DNA from: Mariannaea sp. PMI_226
Lineage: Eukaryota > Ascomycota > Sordariomycetes > Hypocreales > Nectriaceae
NCBI GenBank assembly: GCA_024336345.1
Contig: JANFOG010000005.1
Span: forward strand, 310,001 to 374,000
Reading direction: 5' to 3'
DNA: 64,000 bases
Shown here piece by piece: positions 50,153 through 60,690 of this stretch. The notes under the pieces were generated by a model that did no database searches, was not told the origin of the DNA, and saw nothing but the letters and a program-made list of their open reading frames with translations. Within the stretch, counting starts at the first letter, position 1; each line of letters opens with the position of its first letter. The translations under genes and the position numbers were made by a program.

Positions 50153-52438
50153 ATGCGCAACAAGAGGCATCATAGCCTTGATGAGCTTGGCGGGGAGACA
50201 GTGCGTACCAAGACTCGGAAGTCAGCAGCACTTGGAGACAGTGCCGACGCACCTACAGAAGCACCATCGACCGAGAGTTCCGACCCAATCCAAATTACTG
50301 TTTCGCTGCGTTCATCTTCCAAAGCATCTGGAAACGACCCAAAGCCTGCTGGTTATTGGGATCACTTCATTGACGACATGATACAACAAACAATATCCAA
50401 CAGTCACCGCGCGGTACAAAATGCGCCAGCTGCCTCTTCATCTCACATATCCCTCATAAGTTCCAATGCTACTAGTGTCCCGGCAACCTCAGAAAACCCG
50501 CATGTGGCAGCGCTAGACCAGTCTGATGATGATATACAGCCTCACGCTGAAACATTTCAGGGCATAAGGGAAGCTGATCCGAATAGCACGTAAGAGTTCC
50601 CGTCATGCTGAGCCCCTGACGAGCCGGATCTGACTAGCCACAGCAATGATGAGAGCCGATTAGACGACTGCGATGGCGACGACGAGAGCAGTGATAGGTC
50701 TTCTATAGACGCATACGCAAAGTGGTCGTGGCTAGAGCAAATCGATGGTGATGCCATGGAAAAGGGGGTCCAGATTGCATACTGTGATGCAAAACTAATC
50801 AGACGTGACCAAATTGCGTTTGGGTTCTGGGCTGGAATGGATGAGCCGGGCATAGAAACCTCTGATCTTGCCTCTGAGTTGTTTGACAGATATGGGCGCC
50901 TGGAACGCAAGTATTACGAGCATGACTTGAACCGAGGCACTGGCGTTTGGGGCCCTGAAATGCACTCTGGTGATCTATTGTTATTCCAGAGTCTTGACAT
51001 GGAGTGTCAAACGCGTCGCCCCGAGCTAGGAGCCAGAATTGTCAAGGCTATCCTAGACAAAGTGCGGAAGAAGAGCGAGAGATTTTTTGCGCTGGTGAGG
51101 CCTTTGCGTTTACTTCGGACAGTGGCTGATGTGGAACTCAACCCAATGAGTTCTGCGCGCAGCAGAGACGTTATTCCAGAAGACCAAACGGATCCTAAGA
51201 AATTCTGGCAGTCTCTAGGATTCAGGAGAGTAGGGACGTCTTCCTGGTTTGCCTTTGTGGACGATCCAGATCACCCTTCACGGCAATTGGACATCTCAGA
51301 AGACTGGAACGAGCCTGAGGAGCTATGACGCTATGACACCGTTCCTGAAACGATACGGGCGGTTATGAGAAGTTTACGGAACTCTGAGGTGAGTGGAGGT
51401 TAATGTGTCCGTTAACTTGAAGCAAGCCTACCTGCCAATGTCAGCGATATGCACTGGTCGTTAAACCGATTGGAGCGGCAACACCATGCTCCATCTCGCC
51501 GCGATATTTTCCAAAGTGGAAGCGCTCGAATATATCTTCTCTCACCGCTCGGACTTGGCCAGTGTGCGCAACAGAGAGGGTGATACTCCACTTAAGGCCT
51601 TGCAAGCCAACATGGAGTCAATGAGAACTGGGGCTGATCGGAGGAGAGTGCTGTCAGATATGTTTGTGGGCTTCAGCAATTCTAGTCTTGCCTGCATTGG
51701 GATCCTTTCAGGTGCACAAATATTTGACCTCAATAAGCTTTCGCCACAGAATATAAAGCAATCTCTTCTGCTCCAAACGGAAAGGCAGATTTGGGCGCTG
51801 AGACGGATGCTGTTCGCCATGCTCTGCGACTAAAGTACGGGTGTACCTGCGGCGAGTGTATTGGCGGGTTCTTGAGCCCAAGAATGGAATTTGCTCTCTT
51901 GTGCCAAGCCGAAATTCAGGGTGAAAGGATGAGGGAAGATATATACGAGAATGGCTCAGCCTGGGTTCTGAAAAATGAAAGCCAACTCGACTTTTTGCCT
52001 GGGCCTATGACACAGAGATTGACGACCAACACGTCGATGCGAGAGGGGTTTGTCAACATGTGCAGCCATATTGCCGGCTGTTTGAAGCAGAAGCAGCTTC
52101 CGAATGAAGCTAACGTGCTCTCCATACACCAATTCAAGACAAGAGAATGGCCACCAGTCACAAAAACCTACCTCAGGGGAGGGGGGACGGTAGCCGCTGT
52201 GGCCAACATACTCTTTGAGAGAGCAATGAATCAAGACGTGTGGAGTGGAGATGGGAGCCACCAGAGAGATTTTGGAGGTGAAATCAAGGAGCTCCCGCAG
52301 TGTCGGAACGACCACGAATATGGTTTCGTAAGTGGCATGTGTGGATATCAGCGGGTTTCCCCGGTTTGCTATGTGGACGCGCCGGGCCAAGCGATTGATT
52401 TGAATAATTTCGCCATGACTATGCTTGAAAGAGTCTGA
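50153..52438 (+). pseudogene. Decayed GNAT/ankyrin-family gene
   Basis: A good first exon (50153-50589) splices over a 54-nt intron to 50644 and runs to a TGA at 51,326. The frame then continues coherently through two more stops (TAA at 51,401 and 51,413) and shifts by one base near 51,470 into an ankyrin-like segment (SGNTMLHLAA). A probable 77-nt intron (51712-51788, weak donor GTGCAC) leads to the conserved C-terminal part, LKYGCTCGEC...GFLSPRM to CRNDHEYGFVSGMCGY. The first part has N-acetyltransferase-like features (PELGARIVKAIL and FWQSLGFRRVG, about residues 265-340). The order GNAT, ankyrin, KYGCTCG domain fits a family common in Fusarium and relatives, as I recall it. The three stops could each arise by C-to-T change (CGA, CAA, CAA). 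A truncated protein of about 355 residues could still be made. Confidence 0.75.
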
Positions 52439-53081
52439 TTTCCTAGCTTTTCTCTAATTAATTACTGGGGTAACACTCAATAGATTATTCATAGGGGGTA
52501 CGAATATCCTGTTTGTCATCACCTCAATTTCAGGACAGGAATACCAGGTTTAAGTTATATTTGTTCTTTCTAGAGAATAAGTCACGACTTTGAGTGACCA
52601 ACTTGACGGTCGATGATCCTGGCATCTGGCATTTGACGACGATATCTTACGCGATATTTCGGTCGTTCTGCAACCTATTCAACCGTCACAAGTCCTTTGC
52701 TAAATTGAGAGAATGACAGAATGCTGGAAGTAGTGTCGCCAGGTATTGCTTGTCTGTATATTCTCAAATCGATAAGAGCTGATAGTACGGGACACTCTTA
52801 CTCTGGATCCATTACATTACTATTAATTTGACGTTACGTCCCCAATTCCCTTTTGTCATTTAACCCTCTTTTACTTGAACCAGGATGGTGTCAGGCTGGA
52901 CAGATAACAAAATAATTGCGGAACATGATTCCAATATGCTGGAAGTACGTTGAAGCTGTGAAGCCGAAAATGGACTGATTGCTATGAACCGTTCTACTGG
53001 CAACTTCACCTCTTATAGCATATTTGAACTATTCTTACTATGTTTAGTCACTTGGAACTAGGTATACGAACCTGGGAAAGC
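52439..53081. other. Convergent spacer, no gene seen
   Basis: AT-rich DNA between the pseudogene and the minus-strand aminotransferase gene. Nothing recognisable. Confidence 0.5.
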
Positions 53082-54337
53082 TCAGAAGTGTTCCTTGAGG
53101 TATCCGGCGAGTTTCTCGAGCGCCTCCTTGAGGATCTCGGTTTGACACACAAAACCAAAACGCACGAATCCAGCAAAATCTTGCCCATCGCCGAAGCATC
53201 TTTGTCCGGGCACCAGGAAGACGTTGGTTTTGGCAATCAGGTCCTTGCAAAGGGCTTCATCGTCAACCGGTGCCCCATTGCGTGAAAATTGGATGAATGC
53301 GACAGTGCTCGCGGTGGGCTTTGTCCACGAACAAATGTCTTGATGTTCTTTGACGAACTCTTCGAGGAGAATGAGGTTTCTTTTTGCGATTTCGACGTTC
53401 CTCTTGAGGAGGGGGATGCGCACCTCGGTAGAGAGCGTGTAGCTCGCAACGTGATCATCGATTTGGGACACACTGACGGTTGTGTATTGTCGCGAGGATG
53501 TCAATGCCTCTAGGAAAGCCTTTTTCTTGGTAGCAATCCATCCGATGCGGACTCCAGCCATTCCAAAGGCTTTCGACATGGAGCCTGTCACAATCACTTT
53601 GTCATATCCCAATGACACTGCAGAGGGAGGGACGGAAGAAGGGTCATCGAACAAGCCGTGATAGAAAGGAGAGAAGACCTCGTCTGAGAGGAGGATGAGG
53701 TCCCGGCTCCGCGCAAAGTCAACAATTTCCTGCAAAGTTGCTCGCGGGATGGGAGCGCCGGTGGGGTTATTAGGGTTGTTGATGATGATCATCTATTTAG
53801 GATGTCAGCAACCGATATTCTTCAATGATGCATGCAAAAAATTACCTTGGTGTTTGGCTTCACAAGGTCATTCAGCTCCTTGACGTCAGGCACATAGCCA
53901 TTTTCTTTCTTAAGCTTCCATAGCGATACCTCTGCCCCTATACCGGTGGGCACGCCGTACAGCTGCTGAAAGATGGGATAAATACAGATGACATGGTCAC
54001 CCGGGTTGATTAGGCTGTAGATGACGGCGAAATTCCCCGCGATTCCACCCTGTGTCACCAGCACATCGTCGGCTGTGAGAATGTCCGACTTGATCAAAGG
54101 GTTATCACCACACGACTCTGCGATCCGTTGACGCAGCGTTCTGGAGCCGCGAGGATCGCCGTAGAGAAGGGCATCGGGGAATTCAAGTGGATTGGTTTTT
54201 GTTTCGCTGGTAGAGATTTCCGATAGCTGCTTGAGGGTTACGGGCGCAGCACAAGACGAGGCGAGGTCGATGACATTGGGGATGAATTCATACTCATGCA
54301 CCCATTGTTCAATCTCAAAGGTTGGGAAGCGAGCCAT
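53082..54337 (-). CDS. Fold-type I PLP-dependent aminotransferase (class I/II), two exons
   Basis: Minus-strand exons 53846-54337 and 53082-53792 flank a 53-nt intron (GTAATT to AATAG, phase 0) and give 400 residues, normal for the family. The key motifs are NNPNNPTG (Asn about 172), SDEVFSPF (Asp about 201, which would contact the pyridine nitrogen), and SMSKAFGMAGVRIGW, whose Lys238 should form the Schiff base with pyridoxal phosphate; a C-terminal FVRFGF supplies the likely substrate-carboxylate Arg. The protein is therefore expected to be catalytically competent and cytosolic, as no targeting signal is seen. The amino donor and product cannot be read from sequence; relatives include aspartate-aminotransferase-like and capreomycidine-synthase-like enzymes. 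Neighbours are a pseudogene and an ankyrin gene, so no pathway context is given. Confidence 0.9.
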
Positions 54338-55202
54338 GGTTGTGTATTTCGGGAGAATGTTTTGGGTGTCGAGGAATATTTACTCAACAGTGAGGACGAA
54401 ATTGGATGAATGAATAGAGAAGAAAGTCATACACTGTGATCTAAATGTTGGATCTCCTCTCGTTTGCCTTATAAGTCAAGCGGAGCATCCTGTGGATACG
54501 TAGGTGACTTACGCCTGGTTGGACATAGGGCGCAAAGGACATAAGTACATCTGCTGGTATCGCAATCGGGGGGGCTATTGGTGGAGGGTTAAGCCGACCA
54601 CACCCGCGTTGGGACGTTTGCAATACCGAGATTGTCTATCGACACTCTCTTATTCGCAAACTTATAGATTTTATACCCTTTTATTGCGTATATAAAAATG
54701 TTTTGCACTTCTAGCCCCTCGTTCCCCCTGATGCTAGAGACCACTTGATCTGGCGGTCCGGCACCAAAAGTCCCGCCGTGATAGAAAGGGTCAAGATCGG
54801 ATTTAGCTTTTCTTCTAAGATGATGGGTAAACTAGTTTTTTTTTGTTGGCCGAACATGAATTTCGTCGACTCAATATGCTTAATATACTCGATATCTAAG
54901 TTCAATCTTGAAACAAAGGGTGGCACGAGTCTCGCTTGCCATTTCTCACGGCTGCGTAAGTGAGCGTAAGTGACTGAGACGTAGTCTATATATCTTGAAA
55001 TGGGTTTTACTGCTCAGGTGAATCAAATCAGAGACGACCCCTACAGAATGGACCAGCAGAATTTCTTGATTCGTTGTAACAGACTATGTAGATTCACTTA
55101 AACCTCGGTAATCTGTAATCCCTTCCACGACTTACTAGGCAGAGGTATTCCAGGTGCCTAGAGACGAGCCGTTGAAGTTACACGCTGTGAGTCACGCCGA
55201 GT
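54338..55202. other. Spacer, no gene seen
   Basis: It contains the promoter of the aminotransferase gene and AT-rich sequence near 54,640-54,720. Small open frames are not protein-like. Confidence 0.5.
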
Positions 55203-56576
55203 CTATTCATAATTCCCTTGGATGTCCGTATCAAACCTCCCAACCATGTTCCAGTCAATCATATATTCAAGTCCGCATGACCGCTGGTGATCTTCTAACA
55301 AGCGAACAATGTGCCAATGGTCGTTCTCCTTAGCTAGCTCAATGGCCCTGGAGAAGCCTGTCTCGCTGTCAGGCCTGGCACCTTGATTGAGAAGCAGTCG
55401 CACAATATCAGATCTTCCATGTTCAGCTGCTCCCTCAACTGCCGTCCTGCCATGTTCTCGCGCGGAAGGTGCATTGATATCAGCACCATTTTCAAGTAAC
55501 AATTTCACAATGTGGATGTGACCGCCAATCGAAGCACCTTGAAGGGCAGTAAATCCAAAGATCGGCGCAGGTTTGGCGTTGACGTCTGCGCCTTTGCTTA
55601 GGAGCAGCTGAATGACTTCAATATTTGGGTAGATTCGGGAACATGCCCCTTGAAGGGCAGTGACACCGCCGTTGGGACTTGGAGCATCGTTAACTTCTGC
55701 GCCATGCCGCAAAAGAAGCTCTACAACCTGATTTTGCCTTGCAAAGTCGTGCTCGCTATACGTGCTGGCCAAGAAATCGTGGCCAGAGGCTGCTGCTTGA
55801 AGGGGTGTGAAACCTAATGGATGGGCTGGCGATGCACAGACACGGGCTCCACTGTCAATGAGAAGCTGCACCCCTTCCAGATTATACATACCCGCAGCTA
55901 GTTGTAGAGGTGTCAGTCTCATTTTAGGGTCAAGCCCGAATTCGAATGGTCGGGGCCTGAATGCTAAGGATTCGAGAGTAGCTGCTCTGTCAATGATCAG
56001 CTTCAAGCATGAAGTGTCAAACTCGCTGCCGATCATGTCATGTAGCAATCTTCCACTCTCGCCACTTGGATGATTGACGGGAGCGCCCAGAGCGAGAAGC
56101 CATTTAAATGTGATCATCTGCTCAGCCCTGCCTCGTCTCGTCATGGGGGCTGCGGCACGAGCTATTGCTTCCAACACAGTCACACCATTGGGTCCTTTCG
56201 CAGGTGGGGCATTGATGTTGGCTCCAGCTTGGACAAGATATTCCATAACTTTCCGATGAGATCCTTCGGCTGCTGCTTGAAGAGCTGTGCGCCCTCGACC
56301 GTGCCTGTGCGGATTTGCGGGGAAGTTGACATCTGCTCCTTGGCAAATAAGGAATTGAACCAAAGCGAGGTGGCCCCGTCGTGCTGCAGCCTGGAGAGCG
56401 CTCAATCCCAACCTTCCGTACGAGTTGATTGGACATCCAGCATCAAGCAAACTGCCACATTCGTGGATGGGGCTGAAACAGTCACAATGCTCCCCCCCGG
56501 TAGCTATCTCAAGGGCTTCTGGACCAAGTATCGACATGTCGTGCCCTGCGCGCGCTAGAATGAGGATGCGGGGGAT
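55203..56576 (-). CDS. Ankyrin-repeat frame downstream of the in-frame TAG (C-terminal part of the Clr5/ankyrin locus)
   Basis: An open frame of 457 codons lies directly after the TAG at 56,577-56,579 and in the same frame as the gene upstream; the first internal ATG is at 56,537 (444 residues). About nine ankyrin repeats are visible, with endings such as QGADVN, AGANIN, HGAEVN, KGADVN and NGADIN and starts such as TALQAAA and TALQGAS. The residues just after the stop (IPRILILARAGHD) read as continuous protein, so this segment was probably once the C-terminus of a protein of about 1,200 residues. It could be translated separately only from a distinct transcript or by read-through. Ankyrin arrays bind proteins; no partner is suggested. 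Confidence 0.65.
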   Translation of the reverse strand: MPRILILARAGHDMSILGPEALEIATGGEHCDCFSPIHECGSLLDAGCPINSYGRLGLSALQAAARRGHLALVQFLICQGADVNFPANPHRHGRGRTALQAAAEGSHRKVMEYLVQAGANINAPPAKGPNGVTVLEAIARAAAPMTRRGRAEQMITFKWLLALGAPVNHPSGESGRLLHDMIGSEFDTSCLKLIIDRAATLESLAFRPRPFEFGLDPKMRLTPLQLAAGMYNLEGVQLLIDSGARVCASPAHPLGFTPLQAAASGHDFLASTYSEHDFARQNQVVELLLRHGAEVNDAPSPNGGVTALQGACSRIYPNIEVIQLLLSKGADVNAKPAPIFGFTALQGASIGGHIHIVKLLLENGADINAPSAREHGRTAVEGAAEHGRSDIVRLLLNQGARPDSETGFSRAIELAKENDHWHIVRLLEDHQRSCGLEYMIDWNMVGRFDTDIQGNYE

Positions 56577-58979
56577 CTACTTCGACTGCTGAACCCTATG
56601 GCAGAGGAGAGTATGAATGGCTGCTAAAGCCTCTCTCCTGTCCAACTTTGCCTTGGCGCTTGCTAGTAGATATATGATATCATTTGCATTTGCAGTATTT
56701 AAGCGAAATGCTAGTAACAGTGGGTGGCTAATACCTTCGCCACAATCACCATCACCATGATCATCGCGCGTAATGTCTTCAATCGCGCAATCGTCACTCG
56801 TGCTGTTGTCAGACAAACCTTTCATCAACGATCGGTACTTCCGTGCATTCACATCGACTCCTCGCCGAAGAAAAGTTCCAACTGCCACAACATCAGCCAT
56901 TTTAACAGCATAGCAGAGACCTCGCTCAAGGAATTCATCGTCCACAATGTCCGTTCCGACTAGAAAGTCTGCCAGCGGCCTTGTATCTCTGTATGCTGAT
57001 TCGACCATCAATGTCGTCTCAGTTTTATTGTCGTCGGCGGCGACCACATGCTGAGGCAGCAGAGCATGTATATCTGGCCACCTGTCCATTGAAATGTTCA
57101 ACTTATTTCTGGCCCAGGAAGCCAAGGTCAGATCGACCTTTGCTTTGGCTTCCAGTAAAACGAGCACGGCTTCGTGGCGCCCTGCTTCCACAGCAGCCGC
57201 GAAAGCGAAAGCAGTCGTGTCCTGTCCTTTGTCATATCCCCTGTTGACATCCGCACCAACAGATATGAGAAACTTGAGGATATCCACTGAGCCACAGGAA
57301 GCAGCGGTTGCTAAGATTGCTGTCTTTCCTCTGGTTCGTACATCATATGTTGGCTGGTTCACATCCACCCCCAGTTCAACTAATAACATCACCATCTCGA
57401 GATGATTGATAAATACAGCGGCCCTGAGCAAGTCGTACCCTAGGGAGCCAGAGATATCTTGCTGAGTTGCCTTGCCTAGTACCCACAAACATTGAGACGG
57501 ATATCGGTCGAGCAAGACGTAACTTTTGGACTCATATCGGCTAACAGGCAACTGTGAATGACACATAGCTTTTAGAATGAGGTGAATAGGGCTTATGTCG
57601 TATTGGAACCTTATTTGAAGAACTGTCAAGAAGTAAGCTGTGTCTTCGTTAGCCATAGCTTTGCCAATTAACGCTTGAACCAAGGATTGAATTCTATTCC
57701 TAGGAACCAGGTTATTTGAGGCGAGATAGGTAATGACTAGGAATAAAGAACGAAGTTCTAAATCTAACTCCCCTTCAAGGTACATTTCAGTTTGTATGTG
57801 GAAATACTTTTGTACTAAATTGACCGAAGATTGGAGCCCTCGATGAACCTTGGCCAGCTGTGACAAAAGGGTAGCTTCCTTTTGCTGCAGTACCCCACTG
57901 TGAGCTGCAGATATTCGTTCAGTGTGCGGTTTGGGGCTAGTCGAAGTTTTGCTATCACACCCGAGACTCGCGAGAATTGAGCAAACAGCTAGGGCATTGC
58001 GTGAGCGTCTAGTGACAATTTCTTCGAACAGATGACTACATACCTGGCGAATCCCAGAATAGGTCATAAGGGAACATTGTAGAATTCACAAAGTCAAAAG
58101 ATTGTTGGAGTGATGGGCTTAGGATGGAGTTCAGAAGTAGAGGACTTCTTCCAAATTCTTCTGCAACGGCTTGCTGGCTGTTGACCCAGACTAGTTCTTT
58201 ACCGTTGCTTGCAGTGTTATCGCTCCAGTGAGCTGTCGAACATGAGTTCAAAATCGACTGCCCAGTTTCGAGTAAACTATGGGACGGCATCGGGTTGATA
58301 ATCGGGGCATATTGGGGAGTCAATTGCCGAATTGTGTCGTGGTCCAGTTCCATTTGGTCAACCCCAATTGAGTCTAGAAAAGTCTCGGACACTGTCTTCA
58401 TTACTTCCAAGTCGCTTCCAGAGCTGCCACTGGATAGGTCTGCCGTGAAGTCAAAGCTTGCAGAACTGCTCTCTAATGGAAGTGTTCTGATTTGTGTCGT
58501 GAGGGGCTGGCGAAGTTCGATTCGGTGTTGACCAACAGTATCAATACCCAAACCTATAATGTGTAAGGAGATTGTATGCAGAAAAGTGAACAAAAAAAAG
58601 GCTTACGAATTTTCAAAAGCTCATCTTCTGAAGGTTTGTTCGAGTAACGGCGGTTTTCTCTTTTCACACGCTCCGGTTCTAATTGACGACCGTGCATGAA
58701 GACATCGCACGATTTGCCCTGACTTCTAAGCCTGGCTAGTTCGTGATTGACCACTCGCCATTCACCAGCTTTGAGATTCTTCAAGCCCTTAAACCTGACC
58801 TTGAGTTGTTGAGGGCTTCAAAGCGTAAGCTCATGGCATGTAAGTGGAACTCTTGGTACTCACGTAATTCTGATGCCGTACTTTTTGTTTAAGGAATTGA
58901 CGGTTTCTTGGATTGTTTTGTTCTCTGTGATGTACAGTTTGGTTATGTCTGATTCGTAGAGACGCCAGTCGATCGGCAT
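56577..58979 (-). CDS. Clr5-domain ankyrin protein (four exons, ends at an in-frame TAG)
   Basis: Minus-strand exons are 58864-58979, 58607-58815, 58044-58553 and 56577-57988, joined by introns of 48, 53 and 55 nt, all GT..AG and frame-preserving, giving 748 residues to the TAG. The first exon encodes a Clr5 domain (DWRLYESDITKLY..., about residues 3-60), completed across intron 1 as RIT-PQQLKVRFKGLKN. Clr5 is a fungal N-terminal domain, named after a fission-yeast silencing factor, often found on multidomain proteins. A basic stretch follows (RVKRENRRY), then a Ser-rich linker, a helical middle part and at least three ankyrin-like repeats (for example LVELGVDVN, ISVGADVN). The TAG sits between in-frame coding segments, so the locus is either a single-mutation pseudogene or a truncated gene. 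A nuclear or signalling role is only inferred. Confidence 0.75.
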
Positions 58980-59617
58980 GATGAGAGATTCAGCTGAAAG
59001 AGAGCTGGACCAACACAACAATGAAATCGAGGTTGAAGAACTTGGCCCAAAGAGAGTCAGAGATGGGGAGCAATGCTGTGTTGCTTAAGCCCGATAAGAG
59101 GATGATTATCTCCTTTTTATACCTGATTCATATTGAATTCAGGTGGCTACCTACGTGTCAAATTGCACTTTCATCAAGATACACTCGAGCTGTTATTGGA
59201 CGCCTCCTTGGCTTTCTCCTACCCAGTCGTGCGTGCCCAAAAGAAATTGACCAATAAGCAAAGCTTCAAGGGCTGGGTACGTATTTCATCCTTTTGTCAG
59301 TGTAACCTTTTGTTGGCTATCCTTTTGTTTTAGTGCATTTGTCGCCCTTGTTTTTTTTTCTGGCACAGGACTGGCTGAGACAAACTGGTCATGCATGTGC
59401 CCCATTATCTTGGCGAATTGCGGCAGCTCGCACTTGGCATCGTTTCAATGAGCGGCGATGTGAAGTACTGGCTAGATAGTGTGTTGGTATTTGTAAAATC
59501 TCTCTACGAATGAGATGGCCTGCTCTGGAGATTACAAGGGCGAAGCAGCACATTACGCTGCGATGGCCAAACGGTTCTTCCCTGCCACGAATACCTACTT
59601 GTCAAACTAGTATCTAA

Positions 59618-59842
59618 ATGATTTTGTCTGCTCTCCTCATTGTCCTATCATTCATCAGCCTAGGTATGATCTATAACCCACTCCCCCCGAAAAAAACTAA
59701 GACGGGAGCTATGTTCAATCTCACACCTAGTCGCTTCGATGAGATAGTTGAGAAAATACATGATAGAACAATAGACCAAGCATTGCTCACTCTGAACTTT
59801 TTGTTAAGCATAATAACCCTCTACAATTCTCCAAAATTATGA
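59618..59842 (+). CDS. Doubtful small frame of 74 codons with hydrophobic N-terminus
   Basis: It starts with ATG and a hydrophobic stretch (ILSALLIVLSFISLG), continues with a polar middle (PPKKTKTG) and a helical-looking segment (FDEIVEKIHDRTIDQALL). I recognise no family. It may be chance or a fragment of a decayed gene; the AT-rich setting makes chance frames likely. Confidence 0.2.
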   Translation: MILSALLIVLSFISLGMIYNPLPPKKTKTGAMFNLTPSRFDEIVEKIHDRTIDQALLTLNFLLSIITLYNSPKL

Positions 59843-59963
59843 ATATATTGCGGCCCGACTATTATCCTATTTGCGCAGCCAGAATCATAGTTGAAAGCAC
59901 GGCGCAATCGCTCTGGCCGGCGCCAAAATTGCGACCCACTTCTACCAGCATCTGATCATGCCT

Positions 59964-60099
59964 CACACACACACACAACACACACACACAACACACACAC
60001 ACAACACACACAACACACACAACACACACAACACACACAACACACACAACACAACACACAACAACACACAACAACATACACACAACACAGCACACATAC
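59964..60099. repeat. CA-rich composite minisatellite with 9-nt units
   Basis: About 135 nt of CA repeats; from about 60,000 to 60,050 it resolves into tandem 9-nt AACACACAC units, then shorter ACAAC variants. The long His/Thr and Cys/Val frames across it are artefacts. Confidence 0.95.
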
Positions 60100-60480
60100 A
60101 TCTTGTAAGAATAATCTCATGACAATGATATGACACTATTTTGAACCAATGAGAGGGCTCTGTTCCTCCGTCTTGATTTACAAAAGTAAGCCACACTCAA
60201 CACAATTCCTGACATTAGGGGTCGAGGGGTTGCGTGATGCTGCACAACTACAACTTATGCCAAAGTGACGTCAATTCTCGTGCCCAATTGATGGTGAGTC
60301 AAAATATGGCCGACCTACTGAAAGTATTGTTGGCTTGGCATGAAATTCTGCTACTTGGCCCATTAGAGTTTCTGCCTGTCATTAGATGTAGTATACTGCC
60401 ATTACGATCACACCAGTGATCACATCAGGTAATGCTATCATTTTCAATCATGTCCTCTTTGAATCGCAACTTACGATGTC

Positions 60481-60488
60481 TTCCAGAA
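60481..60488 (+). promoter_or_regulatory. Possible minimal heat-shock element
   Basis: TTCCAGAA, a tail-to-tail pair of nTTCnnGAAn half-sites, 203 nt upstream of the hsp30 ATG. A third half-site is not evident, so the assignment rests mainly on the gene it precedes. Confidence 0.25.
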
Positions 60489-60690
60489 ATAAGATTGAGG
60501 CTTATGATTCCATGTTCTTATGCTTAAATTTACAACAAAGCTCCTTATCCTCCAAATAGGATCCCCCTTTACACAAACAAACATAAAACAAGAGACCCCC
60601 ATGAAATTCCACAGTTCAAGCCTTCTTCGACTCTCCCTCCGGCATCTCAAACTTATCGCTACTAAGCCAACGTCTCATCAAACACGCACA

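Larger units (their letters stand above)
58980..60690. other. Spacer with promoters, a minisatellite and one weak small frame
   Basis: It separates the divergent Clr5/ankyrin and hsp30 genes. It holds the 74-codon frame and the CA-rich minisatellite listed separately. The rest shows no gene. Confidence 0.5.

Noticed and set aside
51389..51444. A well-formed intron (GTGAGT to GTCAG) in the GNAT/ankyrin locus
   Set aside because: Splicing it leaves the frame different from the LHLAA ankyrin frame and soon meets a stop, and an in-frame TGA already lies upstream. Reading straight through gives family-like peptide, so the sequence is better seen as coding DNA with nonsense changes.
59862..60196. 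Cys/Val-rich and Thr/His-rich frames across the CA tract
   Set aside because: Direct translation of a dinucleotide repeat.
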